Shown in pieces: positions 1-10,200 of a DNA stretch of 16,717 nucleotides; the first letter of the stretch is position 1, and every line of letters starts with the position of its first letter. The position numbers were made by a program, and so were the translations under genes. The stretch is from positions 879,720 to 896,436 of the forward strand of contig LSYV01000038.1 of assembly GCA_001584585.1 (NCBI GenBank), in the 5' to 3' direction. The stretch is from Gonium pectorale (Eukaryota; Chlorophyta; Chlorophyceae; Chlamydomonadales; Volvocaceae). Below the pieces are notes generated by a model. It saw nothing but the letters and a program-made list of their open reading frames with translations. It made no database searches and was not told where the DNA came from.

Positions 1-3000
1 TTCAGCAGCCGCCGGCGGCGCCAGCGGCTACGTGTCCGGCCGCCTTGGTTTGGCAGGCGGGCGGCAGGCGGCACGCCTCACGACCTAAGCGCCACGTACG
101 ACATGCTGCGGCGCATGGTGGAGGGGAGGCCCGAGCCGCCGCCGCCGCCACCGTCGCCGTACGCGGGCGCGTGGAGCGAGTCGCCGCGCTACCAGGCGGC
201 GTCCGCGGTGGCGGCGGCCCACGGTGGTGGCGGCGCCGCCGGCAGCGGCGGCGGCAGCACGCCTACCGCCGCCAGCACGGTCGGCGGCGGGGGCGGGCGG
301 TTGGGCCTCAGCCGGCTGGGCACACCCACCCGCGGCAGCGGCATGGCGCTGGACACGGTCTCACAGGGGACGCCCCTCGGCGCCATGTCCCCGTCTGCGT
401 CCATGTCGGACTTAACGTCGGCGGGGCAGGGAGGTGGGCAAAGGCCGGTAGCGAGTCGTTATTGAGACGCGAAGAAGGGAAGGAAAGCAAGAGGCGGTGG
501 CAGCAGCGGCCAATCCGAAACCGCACACACGCACTGTGTGCCCTACCCCGCCTCCGCTTTAGTTTCCGCCTTGCTGCTCTTCTGCTCCCCTCTCCTAAAC
601 CGCTTGCGATTGGCCCTGACTACCGTTTGACGGCTGCGGCAACCGCCTCCCTTGGTTTGCAGATTACGCAAGCGGCGAGGCCTTTCCCGGGCTGAACGGC
701 CTTGAGTCCGCGACCCGAAGGGCAGGGCCCGATACTGGAGGGGCGGCCGCGGCGTCGAGAGGGCGTAAATCGGCCGAAGGCCCTCTCATGGCTTGGGCCC
801 CCAACGGCAGCCCGGGCCTTGCCACGCGTGGCCCCGGCCTACCACTATCACCTCGTGGCAATTCCTCCATCGCGGCCTCCGTGCCCAGCGGCGCGGGCGC
901 GGGCCCCATCTATGCCGCCGGCGCCGCCACCATGGGCCAAGCGGCCAGCGTATCTGCCGGGGACGGTGTGACGTGGACCACCTTGGCGCGTGGCGCGCCG
1001 GGCAAAGCAGGCGGCGAGGAGGCCGGCGGCAGCAGCGGGCAGGCAGCCGCCTCCGCCGCCTCCGCCAAAACCGGCCCGGCAGCCGTCGCTGATGGGGCCG
1101 CCGTGGCCGCTGGCGGCGACGGCGCCGACGGCGGCAGTGACGGCTCCTGGTCCAACCCGGACCGGGACTACTGCCGCTCCAGCCTGGGCAGCCTGGCGGG
1201 CGCGTGCATGGAGTACGGCGCACTGGATGAGTACGGCAATACGGAAGAGTACGGCGGTGAATTTGGCATGCGCGGCGGGGCCTCTGCTGCCGCCGCTGAG
1301 GCCGTTGGAAGCGACGGGCCGAAGGCCCCCACGCGCGAAGGCGTCGTCGCTGCTACGGCGCCGCGAGACGGCGGCCGCGGCGGCGATGTCGCGCGGGGCG
1401 ACGATGCCGATGCCGTCGCCGTCGCGGTGGCTTGCGCCGTCGGGGCGATCAGCGCCGGTGGCTCCACAAAGTCGACTCCTGGCGTGGCTGGGGGCCCTCT
1501 CGACGGCACCACCCGTGCTCTGGGCCCCGACGGCGGAGCGAAGGCCCCGGCCCTGGGACCCAGTCCCGTGCATGCCACCGGCCCCACCGGGGTGCAGTTG
1601 GAGCGGAGCTGGCGGCTGGAGCAGCAGGACCGCGCCGCCTGCAGCCCGACGCGCAGCGATCCGCCCCACATTAGCCCCCCTGTCCCAGCGGCTGAGGGCG
1701 GCTTGGCTGCCGGGCAGTCGCGGCCGAAATCGCCGCCGCAGACCCCGCGCCGCCCCACCCCACAACCGCAACCACAGCCTGCGTTGCAGCGGGAGCCAAC
1801 AGCAGAAGGGCACGATTTGGACGACAGCGCTTCGCCATCCTCGCTACAAGACCTCATCTCGCGGATCGCTCGGCTGGGCACCTCTGTCCCAGCCGCAACC
1901 CGTGGGTCGGTTGTTGCCGCCGCCGGCGCCGCCGCCTTAGGCTCCATGGGAGGAGCTCTCTCCCGCAGCGCTGCGGCAGCTTCCGAGTCCGCCGACTTAG
2001 TTGCCTCCCTCGCCAGTCCCGCCGCCAGTCCTCCTTGTAAGCAGCTCGGCGTCGCGCCAGCGTCGCGGACGCCCGCGGCATCTGCGGAGGCCCGCGCCGC
2101 CGCCGGCGCGGGCGGGGTCGGCGGAGTGTTGCCCATGGACGAGCTGGTACGGAGGGCAGAGCGTTTGCGCGCCGCCGCCGCGGCGTCCATGGTGGGGGCC
2201 ACGGCCGCTGCTGGCGCGCTGCTTCCGCCATCGATGCGCAGCGCCGCCGGCGCATATTACGGCGGCGGCGGTGGCGGCTCAACGGCGCAGCGCGAGGCGC
2301 CGGGCCCCGGCCTCGCCGCGGCTGCAACGGCCAGCGGCGCGGCGCGCTGCCTCTTCGGCGACGCCCCCTCGGCGCCGTCGCCGCGGCTCGGACCGGCGAC
2401 GGCGGCAGAAGCGCGCGCGGAGGCGGCAGCTGGCATGTTGCCGTCGGCGGAAACGTCCATAGCCGGCAATGTGCCCCAAGCCGCCGCCGGCGCCGACGTT
2501 GGGCCGCTGGACTCCTACCTGCCGCCGCCGGCTCGGGCGCCGGCTTCGTCGGCGCCTGCGATGTGGGTTCTTACGTCGGCGTCGGTGGGCGGGGCAGCGC
2601 CCCTGCCGCCGCATGCGGCCGTCCTGGCGAGGGGCGAGGGCGCGATGCCTGGCTGCTTTGGCGCTGCCACGTGGCACGGTGGGGTGGAGTTCCCCGGGGC
2701 GCAGGTAAGCTGGGCACCCCCTTTTACTGACAGGCAGGCGTCACGGGCGCTGGGAAGGGACCGCGGAGATCCCCGGCACCCGGCTCGTTCGTGGCGTTTG
2801 GTGGGAGGTTGGAGGGGGCGGGTTTTGCCTAACGCGTGGACCTGAACGCTCTGAAATGCCAACGACGTGGGTGCCCTCGTCCTGCTCTCCGTCTCTGTTC
2901 TCCGCGCCGTCGTCGCTTGTGGCGTCTGAGCGTACCTACCTCCCTCCCTTCACTCCGTTCCGTCTCCCTCCCCGCAGCTACCGAGGCCAGGCTACCACTC

Positions 3001-3718
3001 CTCGGCCAGCCCAGCGCCGCACCCGCCGCACCCCAACTCCTCCTCGCCTGTCCGGCGCCCGACGACCGCCGTGGCCCCGGGCGAGGGGCCCCATTCCCAC
3101 CACCTCCGGAACACCCACCACAAGCACCACCACTCGGCCGGCGGCGGGGCCGGGAGCGCCTTCCACCTGAGCGCAGGCGACGGCAGCCACAGCGCGGGCG
3201 GCGGCGTCATGGCAGCGGCAGGCGCCGGGGCCTGCCGGGCGCCGCAGCTGCTGCCGGAACGGAGCTGGAGCCCGTCTGCTTCACAGTGGTACCCGCAGGA
3301 GGGTGCCCACCCCACCCGAGTGCAGGCACAGGCAGCGGACGGCCACAGCCACAACCACAGCCAGGGCCAGGGCTTTGGGCAGCTGCACATAACCTCTCCG
3401 CGGGCGGCGGCGGCGGCGCTGGCGCACTCGCCGCCGGCGCCAGTGACGGCGACGGCGACGATGCCACCCTCGTCCTTGACGCACGCGCAACCGCCTTTTC
3501 CCCTCCCTCCCCCTCCGCCGCTGTCGGAGCAGTTCGACGAGCAGCTCCGTCGATACCAGCAGCAGCAGGCTCGGCTGTCGCTGCATCTGTCGCAGCAGCA
3601 GCAGCAGCCCCAGCAGCCGGCATCCGCTGGCAGGGAGTCGCCGGTGCAATCGGTCTGGTCGCTCGCAGAGTATCTCGCGTTCGACGGCGCGGGCGGCGCC
3701 GCGGCTGCTCCTCGCTAG
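1..3718 (+). CDS. Large low-complexity protein of unknown function, 3' part of gene (three exons)
   Basis: I do not recognise the family. Three exons join cleanly: 1-433, 663-2704 and 2978-3718, stop TAG at 3716-3718. Intron 434-662 has a GTGGGC donor and a TTTGCAG acceptor (phase 1). Intron 2705-2977 has a GTAAGC donor and a CCCGCAG acceptor (phase 0). About 1,071 residues are visible, and the 5' end lies outside the window. The protein is Ala/Gly/Pro/Ser-rich and probably mainly disordered. It has a His-rich tract (3092-3133), Gln tracts (3557-3568, 3593-3619), a tyrosine repeat (1211-1267), and helix-like islands encoded at 1844-1879 (QDLISRIARLG) and 2135-2190 (DELVRRAERLR). The end, VWSLAEYLAFDG, is also ordered-looking. 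Four S/T-P-x-R motifs suggest proline-directed phosphorylation (inference). The frame of the first ~57 bases is uncertain: CCTTGGTTTGGCAG at 43-56 resembles the acceptor at 650-662, so the first visible exon may begin near 57. Confidence 0.7.
1211..1267 (+). repeat. In-frame Glu-Tyr-Gly repeat within exon 2 of the first gene
   Basis: GAGTACGGC occurs at 1211, 1229 and 1247 with an exact 18-base period, so the protein carries Glu-Tyr-Gly every six residues three times. A degenerate fourth copy, Glu-Phe-Gly, follows at 1259. The block is acidic and aromatic, unlike the surrounding Ala/Gly-rich sequence. Confidence 0.75.
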
Positions 3719-3742
3719 CTAGCCGCGCTGCCGAAGGCGGCG

Positions 3743-3780
3743 GCGGATGAGGGGCCGGGGGGCGGATGAGGGGCCGGGGG
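3743..3780 (+). repeat. Perfect 19-bp tandem duplication
   Basis: GCGGATGAGGGGCCGGGGG is present twice back to back, 25 bases after the first gene's stop codon. It is a simple recent slippage or duplication in the 3' UTR. Confidence 0.9.
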
Positions 3781-4685
3781 GCGCGCGGTCGGTCGGTGCA
3801 CTGGCGGTTCCACCGGCGGTCGCCAGACCCAGTGGCAGTGGGCCTCTTCTGCGGCGCGGTTGGTTGGCGGCGCGGCCGGAGCGGCCGTAACGGCGCCGCC
3901 GGGCGAGCGTGCGCGCGGGTGCGTGAGGGAAGGGGCGCGTCGGGGGCGCGGGGCGCGCGTAGGTCGTGTTAACCGGTTGCATCGGTTGAATTGCGGGAGG
4001 TGCTGGACCGCGCGTGTGTAGAGGCGATGGATGGTTTGTGGGCCTGCGTTTTGGGAAGCCGATTCGGGGTCCGTTGATGTCAGTCAGGCATTATGTCGTG
4101 CGGAAGGTCTCAAGGCGCCGGACGTGCAGCGGTGCAGAGTTACGTGTGCTCTGCGGCGCCGCGGGGGCTGTGGCTTTCTTTTTTTCATCGTCGGGACCGG
4201 CAAGGAGGCGGCCACAGCCGCAGTGCAGAGACTTCTGGCTCTCGGTCAGTCTACGACGTGACGCTGGCCGTGTGTCTGACGCGGCCTCTCGGGGCGGCGT
4301 GCAGCATAGCGCATTGGCGGTTTCCTCTTTCTCTCTAGAATCGTGTGCCGGCGTTTCTGAATCGTGTGTGCGACATGCGCATGGCACTTTGCGAACACTG
4401 CACTTGCGACGGCGGACCACCGACCCAACGCAGCGCGGCCACAGCCGCGGGTCAATAGCGCTAACAACGCCACTACAGGCCACACTAGGCCACTAGACAT
4501 CTGACGTGGTGCCACCAGCCATCTGAAGAGGACGCAACGCCCAAAGCGCGGGCACATGAGGGACGCTGCCTGGCGGCCTGAGGGATGCTCTGGCTCATAC
4601 ATCGCAACCGAGGGACGCGGCTTGGCAGTGCGGTGGCTTGGTCGCGGGGCAAGGGCTGCTGGTCGGTTGCTGACGCGCACAGAGT

Positions 4686-4733
4686 GTGGCGGGTTTTGGA
4701 GTGGGAGCTCCTGGTGGCGGGTTTTGGAGTGGG
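4686..4733 (+). repeat. 20-bp direct repeat, period 28
   Basis: GTGGCGGGTTTTGGAGTGGG occurs at 4686-4705 and again at 4714-4733, separated by eight bases. It lies in the non-coding interval and no function is apparent. Confidence 0.85.
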
Positions 4734-6290
4734 GCGGCACGTGACACGGTTGTCGCCCGATGCGCATTACGCGGGCTGCCTCCCCGCGTCGTTCAGCGCG
4801 CAGCAGCACGTCACCGAAACCCTTCAGTCTGGGACCGAGATGGTGCCCTATTAGTGTCCACTGCGAAGCGCCACTTTCCTTCACTCTGCCACGCAATACC
4901 ACGACACCCGGCCCCGTGTGGTGTGGTGTCAGTCCTGTGATGATCTGAGGGGTTGCAGCCGGATCCACAAACACAAGTCTGATCCAGATCCGGACTAAGG
5001 CGAGCTTTCCGCGCGGTTATGCATAGCTCGGACGCACAGCTGTTGCGGCATTGTGCCCCATGGTGGGGGGCCGTGCGCTAGGGCGACGGAACATGACAGG
5101 ACATGGACGGCGCACTGATGGCGTTCACTTCGGCACGTGGCCGGTCTTCAAATCCATAAGTGTTTTTCGGTATTCCCGTCTTTCTATTTTCCCGCATTCT
5201 GTGTATCTCCTGAAGCGGCTTCTTGCCTCGGCCCCGTTTGCCTGCTGGATCCCGTGCCGCGCGTGTGTTGGGGCGGCGTTGGCCCCCGCACACTCCCGCC
5301 CCTTGCCTTGAACTGCCTTGCGCCTGGCGTCTGGGCCGCCTGGCGTGCGGACCGCAACGGCCCTTGCAGCGCGCCATCGCGCGGCGGGCGACGACGGTGG
5401 GGCCCAGCACTCTGGGTCGCTCTGGCGGGGCATGGCGGTTGCAGGGGGGGTGCATGGTGCGTACGTGGGTTCGTGATTACGTGGATTGAGAGCCGCCAGC
5501 TGCGGCCAGTGTTTTTGTGGGTGTGCGTTGTGGCGGCCAGGGCCCCTCTCAGATTGGGGTAGCGCTCTCCCCGGTGGCAGCCACCCGGATGGTATCCAAT
5601 GATGAGGAGGGCCGATGGCGCAGTGTACCCTGACGTGACGGGCGGGGTGTGCTTGCTTGCATGGCCACGGGTCGACGCGGTGAGTGCGCCAGTGGAGTAC
5701 CGGTAGTCGGTCCAGTGGGTGGGCACCCTTGCCGGATTAGCACATGTATGGATGTGAGTGGATGTTCTTGATACATGCCGTGAATTCACTCCATTTCAGC
5801 TTGATTCCCTAAGCCTCCTTCCTGGGCAGTTCACGGGCCGTGCGAGCAGTAGATGAGCGTTTGGCAGCGATGGACTCGTGGGATATCGGTGTGGAACGAT
5901 AGATGCGGTGGCGGGAGTGAGGCAAGAAGCGGCGAGGGGCCGCTGGGACCCTGCAGCCTGGAGGCCAAGGCGCCGCCGTACGAACTGGGACGACCGGCGA
6001 CCTGGCCTTGGTTTGTCACTTGTCTCGTGCTGCCTGTCGTGGCTTTTGAAATGCGCTTGCTTGTGTGTGTATATGTGTTGTTCTGTTGTCCTTGCTTCTT
6101 GGCCCGGCGCAAATGCATTCTGCACAGCTGTCCTCTCCGCTGCTGGCTCGTGTACATCTGGGGGAGGGATGTGTGGGCGGAGCTACTTCTTTTCCACTTC
6201 CCTTCCCCATGCGCCGACGCCACGGGTCATACTCCTCCACACGCTTTTGAAGCACGCGCCTATCACTGGCGGGACAGGGATGTCGTACTT

Positions 6291-6295
6291 TGTAA
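6291..6295 (+). terminator. Candidate TGTAA polyadenylation signal for the first gene
   Basis: TGTAA is the usual polyadenylation signal in Chlamydomonas and relatives. This is the first occurrence on the plus strand downstream of the stop at 3718. A second lies at 6548-6552. The distance from the stop (about 2.6 kb) makes the assignment weak. Confidence 0.3.
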
Positions 6296-6310
6296 TATCT
6301 GCGACTGCTG

Positions 6311-7154
6311 GGCTTTTCGGATTCGCTTTTACTATCGTGCAACAGTTGTGCAAGTGTCTGTGTAGGCGTGTGTTGATGTGATTACTAGTACTGTAGGATA
6401 CTTGGCTGGCGGTTTGGGGCGGTGGAGGCCGATACGGGTACCTGGCACTCTTGCGTAGTGTGTACTGAAGGGACCGGACATCACTTGCGCGTTGACACAT
6501 CCTTTGCTTCTGGAGAGGGTCCTTAGAGATTCGGTGCGACAAGCCACTGTAATGCCATAAGGAGGGCGCCCAGCAGTCTTTGATACAAACAGTTGACGGC
6601 AGCACCACTCACGGCAACACCCCAGATGGACACGGGGCTCCAGGCCACCGCTGGCAATCAACACTGAAGCCAGTCCCGAATTCCGATCCACCGCTTCCCC
6701 TGTGTCGTCTGTCGTGGCGTTGCTCGCTGGATGCGCACTCCTGCAGGACAGAGAATCTCCGCAACGTAGCCCATGTCCCGGGTTCCCCTTTCTCCTTATG
6801 AACGAAAGTGGGCGATTAAAAGGGTGTCCCAAGGGACGAAGTCCACGTCTAGGACCGGATGACCCACCCATACCCGGCGGGCAGCGCCTGAGGCGCGCAC
6901 GGCACTGCGGGCGCCCAGCAGGTCCATAAAAGCACCTGAACATATATCAATATTGCCAGCAATCGAAATCCTTGCAAGCCTCCATGAGAAGTAATCGAAC
7001 TCCATGGAGCCTCCTGTACTGCAGCCGTACAGCCATAGTTCGCGGCCTGTATGCACGCACAAACCCGTTCGTGGCCTCCACTGCGCAGACTTTGCGCGCA
7101 AGACACCTCGGTCAATCCAAGTCCTGCCTGTAGCCCTGCGAGCGTTACAACTAA
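6311..7154 (+). promoter_or_regulatory. Intergenic and upstream region of the kinase gene
   Basis: No supported coding sequence. The region should contain the promoter and 5' UTR of the gene that starts at 7155. AT-rich TATA-like strings occur at 6816-6823 (TTAAAAGG) and 6925-6932 (CATAAAAG), the latter 223 bases before the start codon; neither can be shown to be used. Around 6938-6990 the sequence is locally AT-rich against a GC-rich background. Open frames across 6332-7101 on the minus strand have no protein-like features. Confidence 0.35.
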
Positions 7155-7259
7155 ATGGCGATGCTGGCCCAGCGCAGTGTCAGGAACTGCGCGCGACCGA
7201 CCGCTGCTGGCGCTAGGGCTCAGCGCCTTGTGGCAGCTCGCAAGATGACGGTCGCGATG
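7155..7259 (+). other. First exon of the kinase: probable transit peptide
   Basis: The 35 codons encode an Ala/Arg-rich segment with basic residues and no Asp or Glu, ending MTVAM, as in short algal chloroplast or mitochondrial presequences. The exon ends at a GTGCGT donor (7260). The following intron (7260-7547) is 288 bases with no in-frame stop, so retention would extend the protein by 96 residues. GC at third positions drops sharply there and the 3' end is a long pyrimidine tract ending in GCAG, so splicing is preferred. Organelle identity cannot be settled by eye. Confidence 0.6.
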
Positions 7260-10200
7260 GTGCGTCGAGTTGTTGGTCGGGTTCGCGTGGCTCGCTTCTC
7301 AACTGCAGTCGCTGGTACTAGCACGAATGTACAATTGCGCTCAAATTGGTCGTCTGGGCTGCGTACCCTGTCCTCCACTGCCCCCTCCTCAGCCGTTGTG
7401 GCGCAACTCTCCTCTTTTGCCTGTCCCGCATCCGTCGTCCAACTCACCTTACCCCTCCAGTGGCCACGCACTGACCCCACACCTGCTCTGCCCCTGCCGC
7501 TGCCCCCCTCTCCTCCCCCCACCCACCCACACGCCTCCTCCGCGCAGTCCTCCGCGGCCCCCGCCGCGCCCTCCGCCCCCAAGACGGGCCAGCACACCGT
7601 TGAGGAGGCGCTGCGCGATGAGGTGCGTCGACTAGCCCCTCCCTGCTGCGCACAGGGCACGGTGTGTTTTGGGCACGCAGTCCCGCGCTCCCGACCCGCG
7701 ACACGGTTCGGGTGACAGCGCTCCCACCCCACGACACCGGTTGGTTGACAGCGCTCCCTAGGGCGGGTGCGGCGTGGGGCCGGGTGCAGCATCCTCCTCG
7801 CCTCCGGGGCAGGGACCTGCAAAGCACCAGAGCTGCTCCAACGACCGCGCGTGGCGGCCGCGTGCGGGTATGGGGGAGCGGGGAAAAGCCGCGTGCGGGT
7901 TTTGGTCCCGTCGTGTGGTGGAGGTGGCGCAGGCAGGGCGCAGTGTGGGGGGTGGGCGGGGGCGGGGCGGAACGGGTTGTGCATATCGCGGAGTGGATGC
8001 GGCACGATGCACGTCCCACGGCCTGGCACCGCGTGTGTCCTCGGGCCCCTGGTCTATCTCGAGGGGAGGGAAGGCGTGTGCACGGAGTTGGCGGGGCGGG
8101 GAGGAGGGGGGGGGGGCGCCTCGCGGCGGCGGTGGGCGCGGGGGCGGGGGTGGGTCCGGGCGCACTCGCTCGGCTGCTGAATGGGATGCGGATGGCGCAC
8201 TGCGCCGCAGAGCCCTCCTGCCCTCCTCCTGCCACCGCAGGCCCTCGCTCTGTTTTTCGAGAGCGAGGAGCTCAAGACCACCCCCACCTCAGGCGGCGTC
8301 AACAACGTTGTGCAGGTGCGGGGGATGGGGCGGTGTTGAACGGGGAGGAGGGGATGCGTGGGGTGGGGTGGGGTGTGGGCGGTGTCAGAGGGGGGGGGGC
8401 GGTGGTGGTGCCGAGCGCCTTAGACTTGAGAGGGGTGGGGTGGGGGGCGGTGCCAGAGGGGGTGGTGGGGTATGGCACGCGCGCGTCGCAACCCAGGGTG
8501 GGAGGCATGGCGCGTTGGTCAGCGGGTGCGAGCGCGAGAGGGCGCGAGTGTGAGGGTGCCGAGCTTGTGGTCATCGGTGGAGCGCCTGTCGTCGCGCTGT
8601 GTCACATTACGTGCTTGAATCGCGGGTTAGAGGTTAGAGGTTAGAGGTTGGAGGTTGTGAGGTTGGACATGCGCGGGGTGAAGACGCCCGCTGTGCATGT
8701 GCGCACGCTGACCGACCATGGTACGTGGTGCCGTACTGTCGTACTGTCGTACCCGCAGTACGTCGAGGCGGCCAACGGCGAGCGGTACATCCTGCGCATC
8801 TACAACAACGGCAACAAGTCGGAGAAGGTCCGCTTTGAGGTGAGGCAGGGGGGCCCTGGCGAGGGGCGTCGGCCGGGCGGACTGCGGGTCTGGGAGAGCG
8901 GGTAAGGCACGGCGGGAGGAGACTTGACTAGTGAGGGGCAGCTCTGCGTGTATGGAAATGTGGGGCCTGGGCCTGGCGGATAATGGGTCTCAACGCTGGA
9001 CAGGGAGATGGACTTCTCAGGGGGGAGGTCATGTGGGGAGGCATCCCAACCGCCCAAACCCTCGCGACCCCACGTGTATCGTACTCCCCGAGCTCGCCCA
9101 GTGCCCAACAAACCCCAACCGCCACCAATAAACGACCCAACGCGAGCCCCACGCATGTCCCCATTATTGATGCCCCCATAATGCCCCCAACGCAGCACGA
9201 GATCCTCCGCCAGCTCGCCCAACAGAAGCTGTCCTTTGAGGTGAGCTACCGGCAATTGGCGGTTGCAGCGCTTCCCACCCGGTTGTGGGTTGACCGTTGG
9301 GCGGTTGGGAGGTTGTGTTCGTTGGAGTACTGCGACCGGCAGCCGTGCGGTCGGACGTCGGCCTCGTCGGGCTGGTGCGGAGGCCGGCTGCGCTGCCCCG
9401 CCGGGAGCGCTCGGCCGCCCCCCCCCCGCCGCCACACACAGAATCCGCGGGCCCACTGGGTCGCCCCCTCCCACCGCATCCCACCCCCGCCAAGCCTTGA
9501 CCTCGTGACCCCCTCCCATCGTGACCCCTGCCCTCCCCTCCTGACTGAACTCACGCTACTGGCGCCCAGCTCGTCGTTGTTCATTATCCTTTCCCTTCAA
9601 CTCTCCTTCTGCCCCCCTTCCCCTCACCCGACAGGTCCCTCGCGCGCTGCCCTCCCGCGCTGGCCGGCCGCACGAGCTGCTCTCCAACGGCGCCGAGGCG
9701 TGCGTGTTCCACATCATCCCCGGGACGCTGGCCAAGACCACCAGCCCCGAGGAGGTGTGGCGCGGGGCGGGGCTGGTGTGGGGCGCGGCGTTGCAATTGT
9801 AACGGACAGGGGCGCGCAGGACACGAGCTGTATGACGTGTGATTCGCATAAAGACGCGGGTGGGTCGATGGGACTCTGAGCTTGCGCAGCTAGTGGGGCG
9901 GAGCTTTCAAGGCAGCGCGCGCTGCGATGGCCCAAGGAGCAGCGGAAGACGCGGCTTGTGGCGGCCCTGTGTTGGTCCTGTGCAGCCCCATGGCGGCCCT
10001 GTAGCGGACCTGCGGGCCGCCGTTTGAGTAATCCCCCAGTACCTTCGCCCCAACTAACGGGCGCCCCGGGTCAGCGGGTCAGCGATGCTGGGGTCCCCGG
10101 GGGTTGTACCGTTGACCGCCCTCTCCTCCCAACCGGTAACTGCCAACCGCCAGGTGGGCCGCGCCACGGGCGAGCTGTGCTCCGCGATGGGCCGCGTGGT

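Larger units (their letters stand above)
3719..6310 (+). other. Non-coding stretch, probably long 3' UTR of the first gene
   Basis: No open frame here has convincing protein-like composition or splice structure. The base composition changes soon after the stop at 3718 to T/G-rich text typical of algal 3' UTRs (for example 6040-6085). Frames of 130-240 codons on both strands translate to Cys/Trp/Arg/His-rich strings and look like chance openings. No TGTAA occurs between 3719 and 6290, so if the canonical signal is used the 3' UTR would be about 2.6 kb. It could instead hold an unrecognised non-coding or fast-evolving gene. Confidence 0.4.

Noticed and set aside
848..2202. Long minus-strand frames (over 300 codons) opposite exon 2 of the first gene
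   Set aside because: Antisense shadows of a highly GC-biased coding exon. The plus frame has the tyrosine repeat, balanced charge and clean splice borders at both ends.
4246..4974. 242-codon minus-strand frame in the intergenic region
   Set aside because: No recognisable motif, unnatural composition, and it overlaps direct repeats at 4686-4733. No splice or polyadenylation support.
5853..6381. Plus-strand frames of about 170 codons
   Set aside because: Cys/Trp/Phe-rich translation of T/G-rich UTR-like sequence. Two overlapping frames are equally open, which argues against either being selected.
3719..7154. tRNA or other structured RNA genes
   Set aside because: I looked for box B-like strings (GGTTCGAANCC) and cloverleaf-like symmetry and found none. 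Short palindromes such as at 5571-5588 are too small to call.
7444..8644. Long frames on both strands across kinase intron 2
   Set aside because: The stretch lies between exons 2 and 3, which join perfectly in the conserved protein. It contains poly-G and tandem repeats, so the openings are a composition effect.
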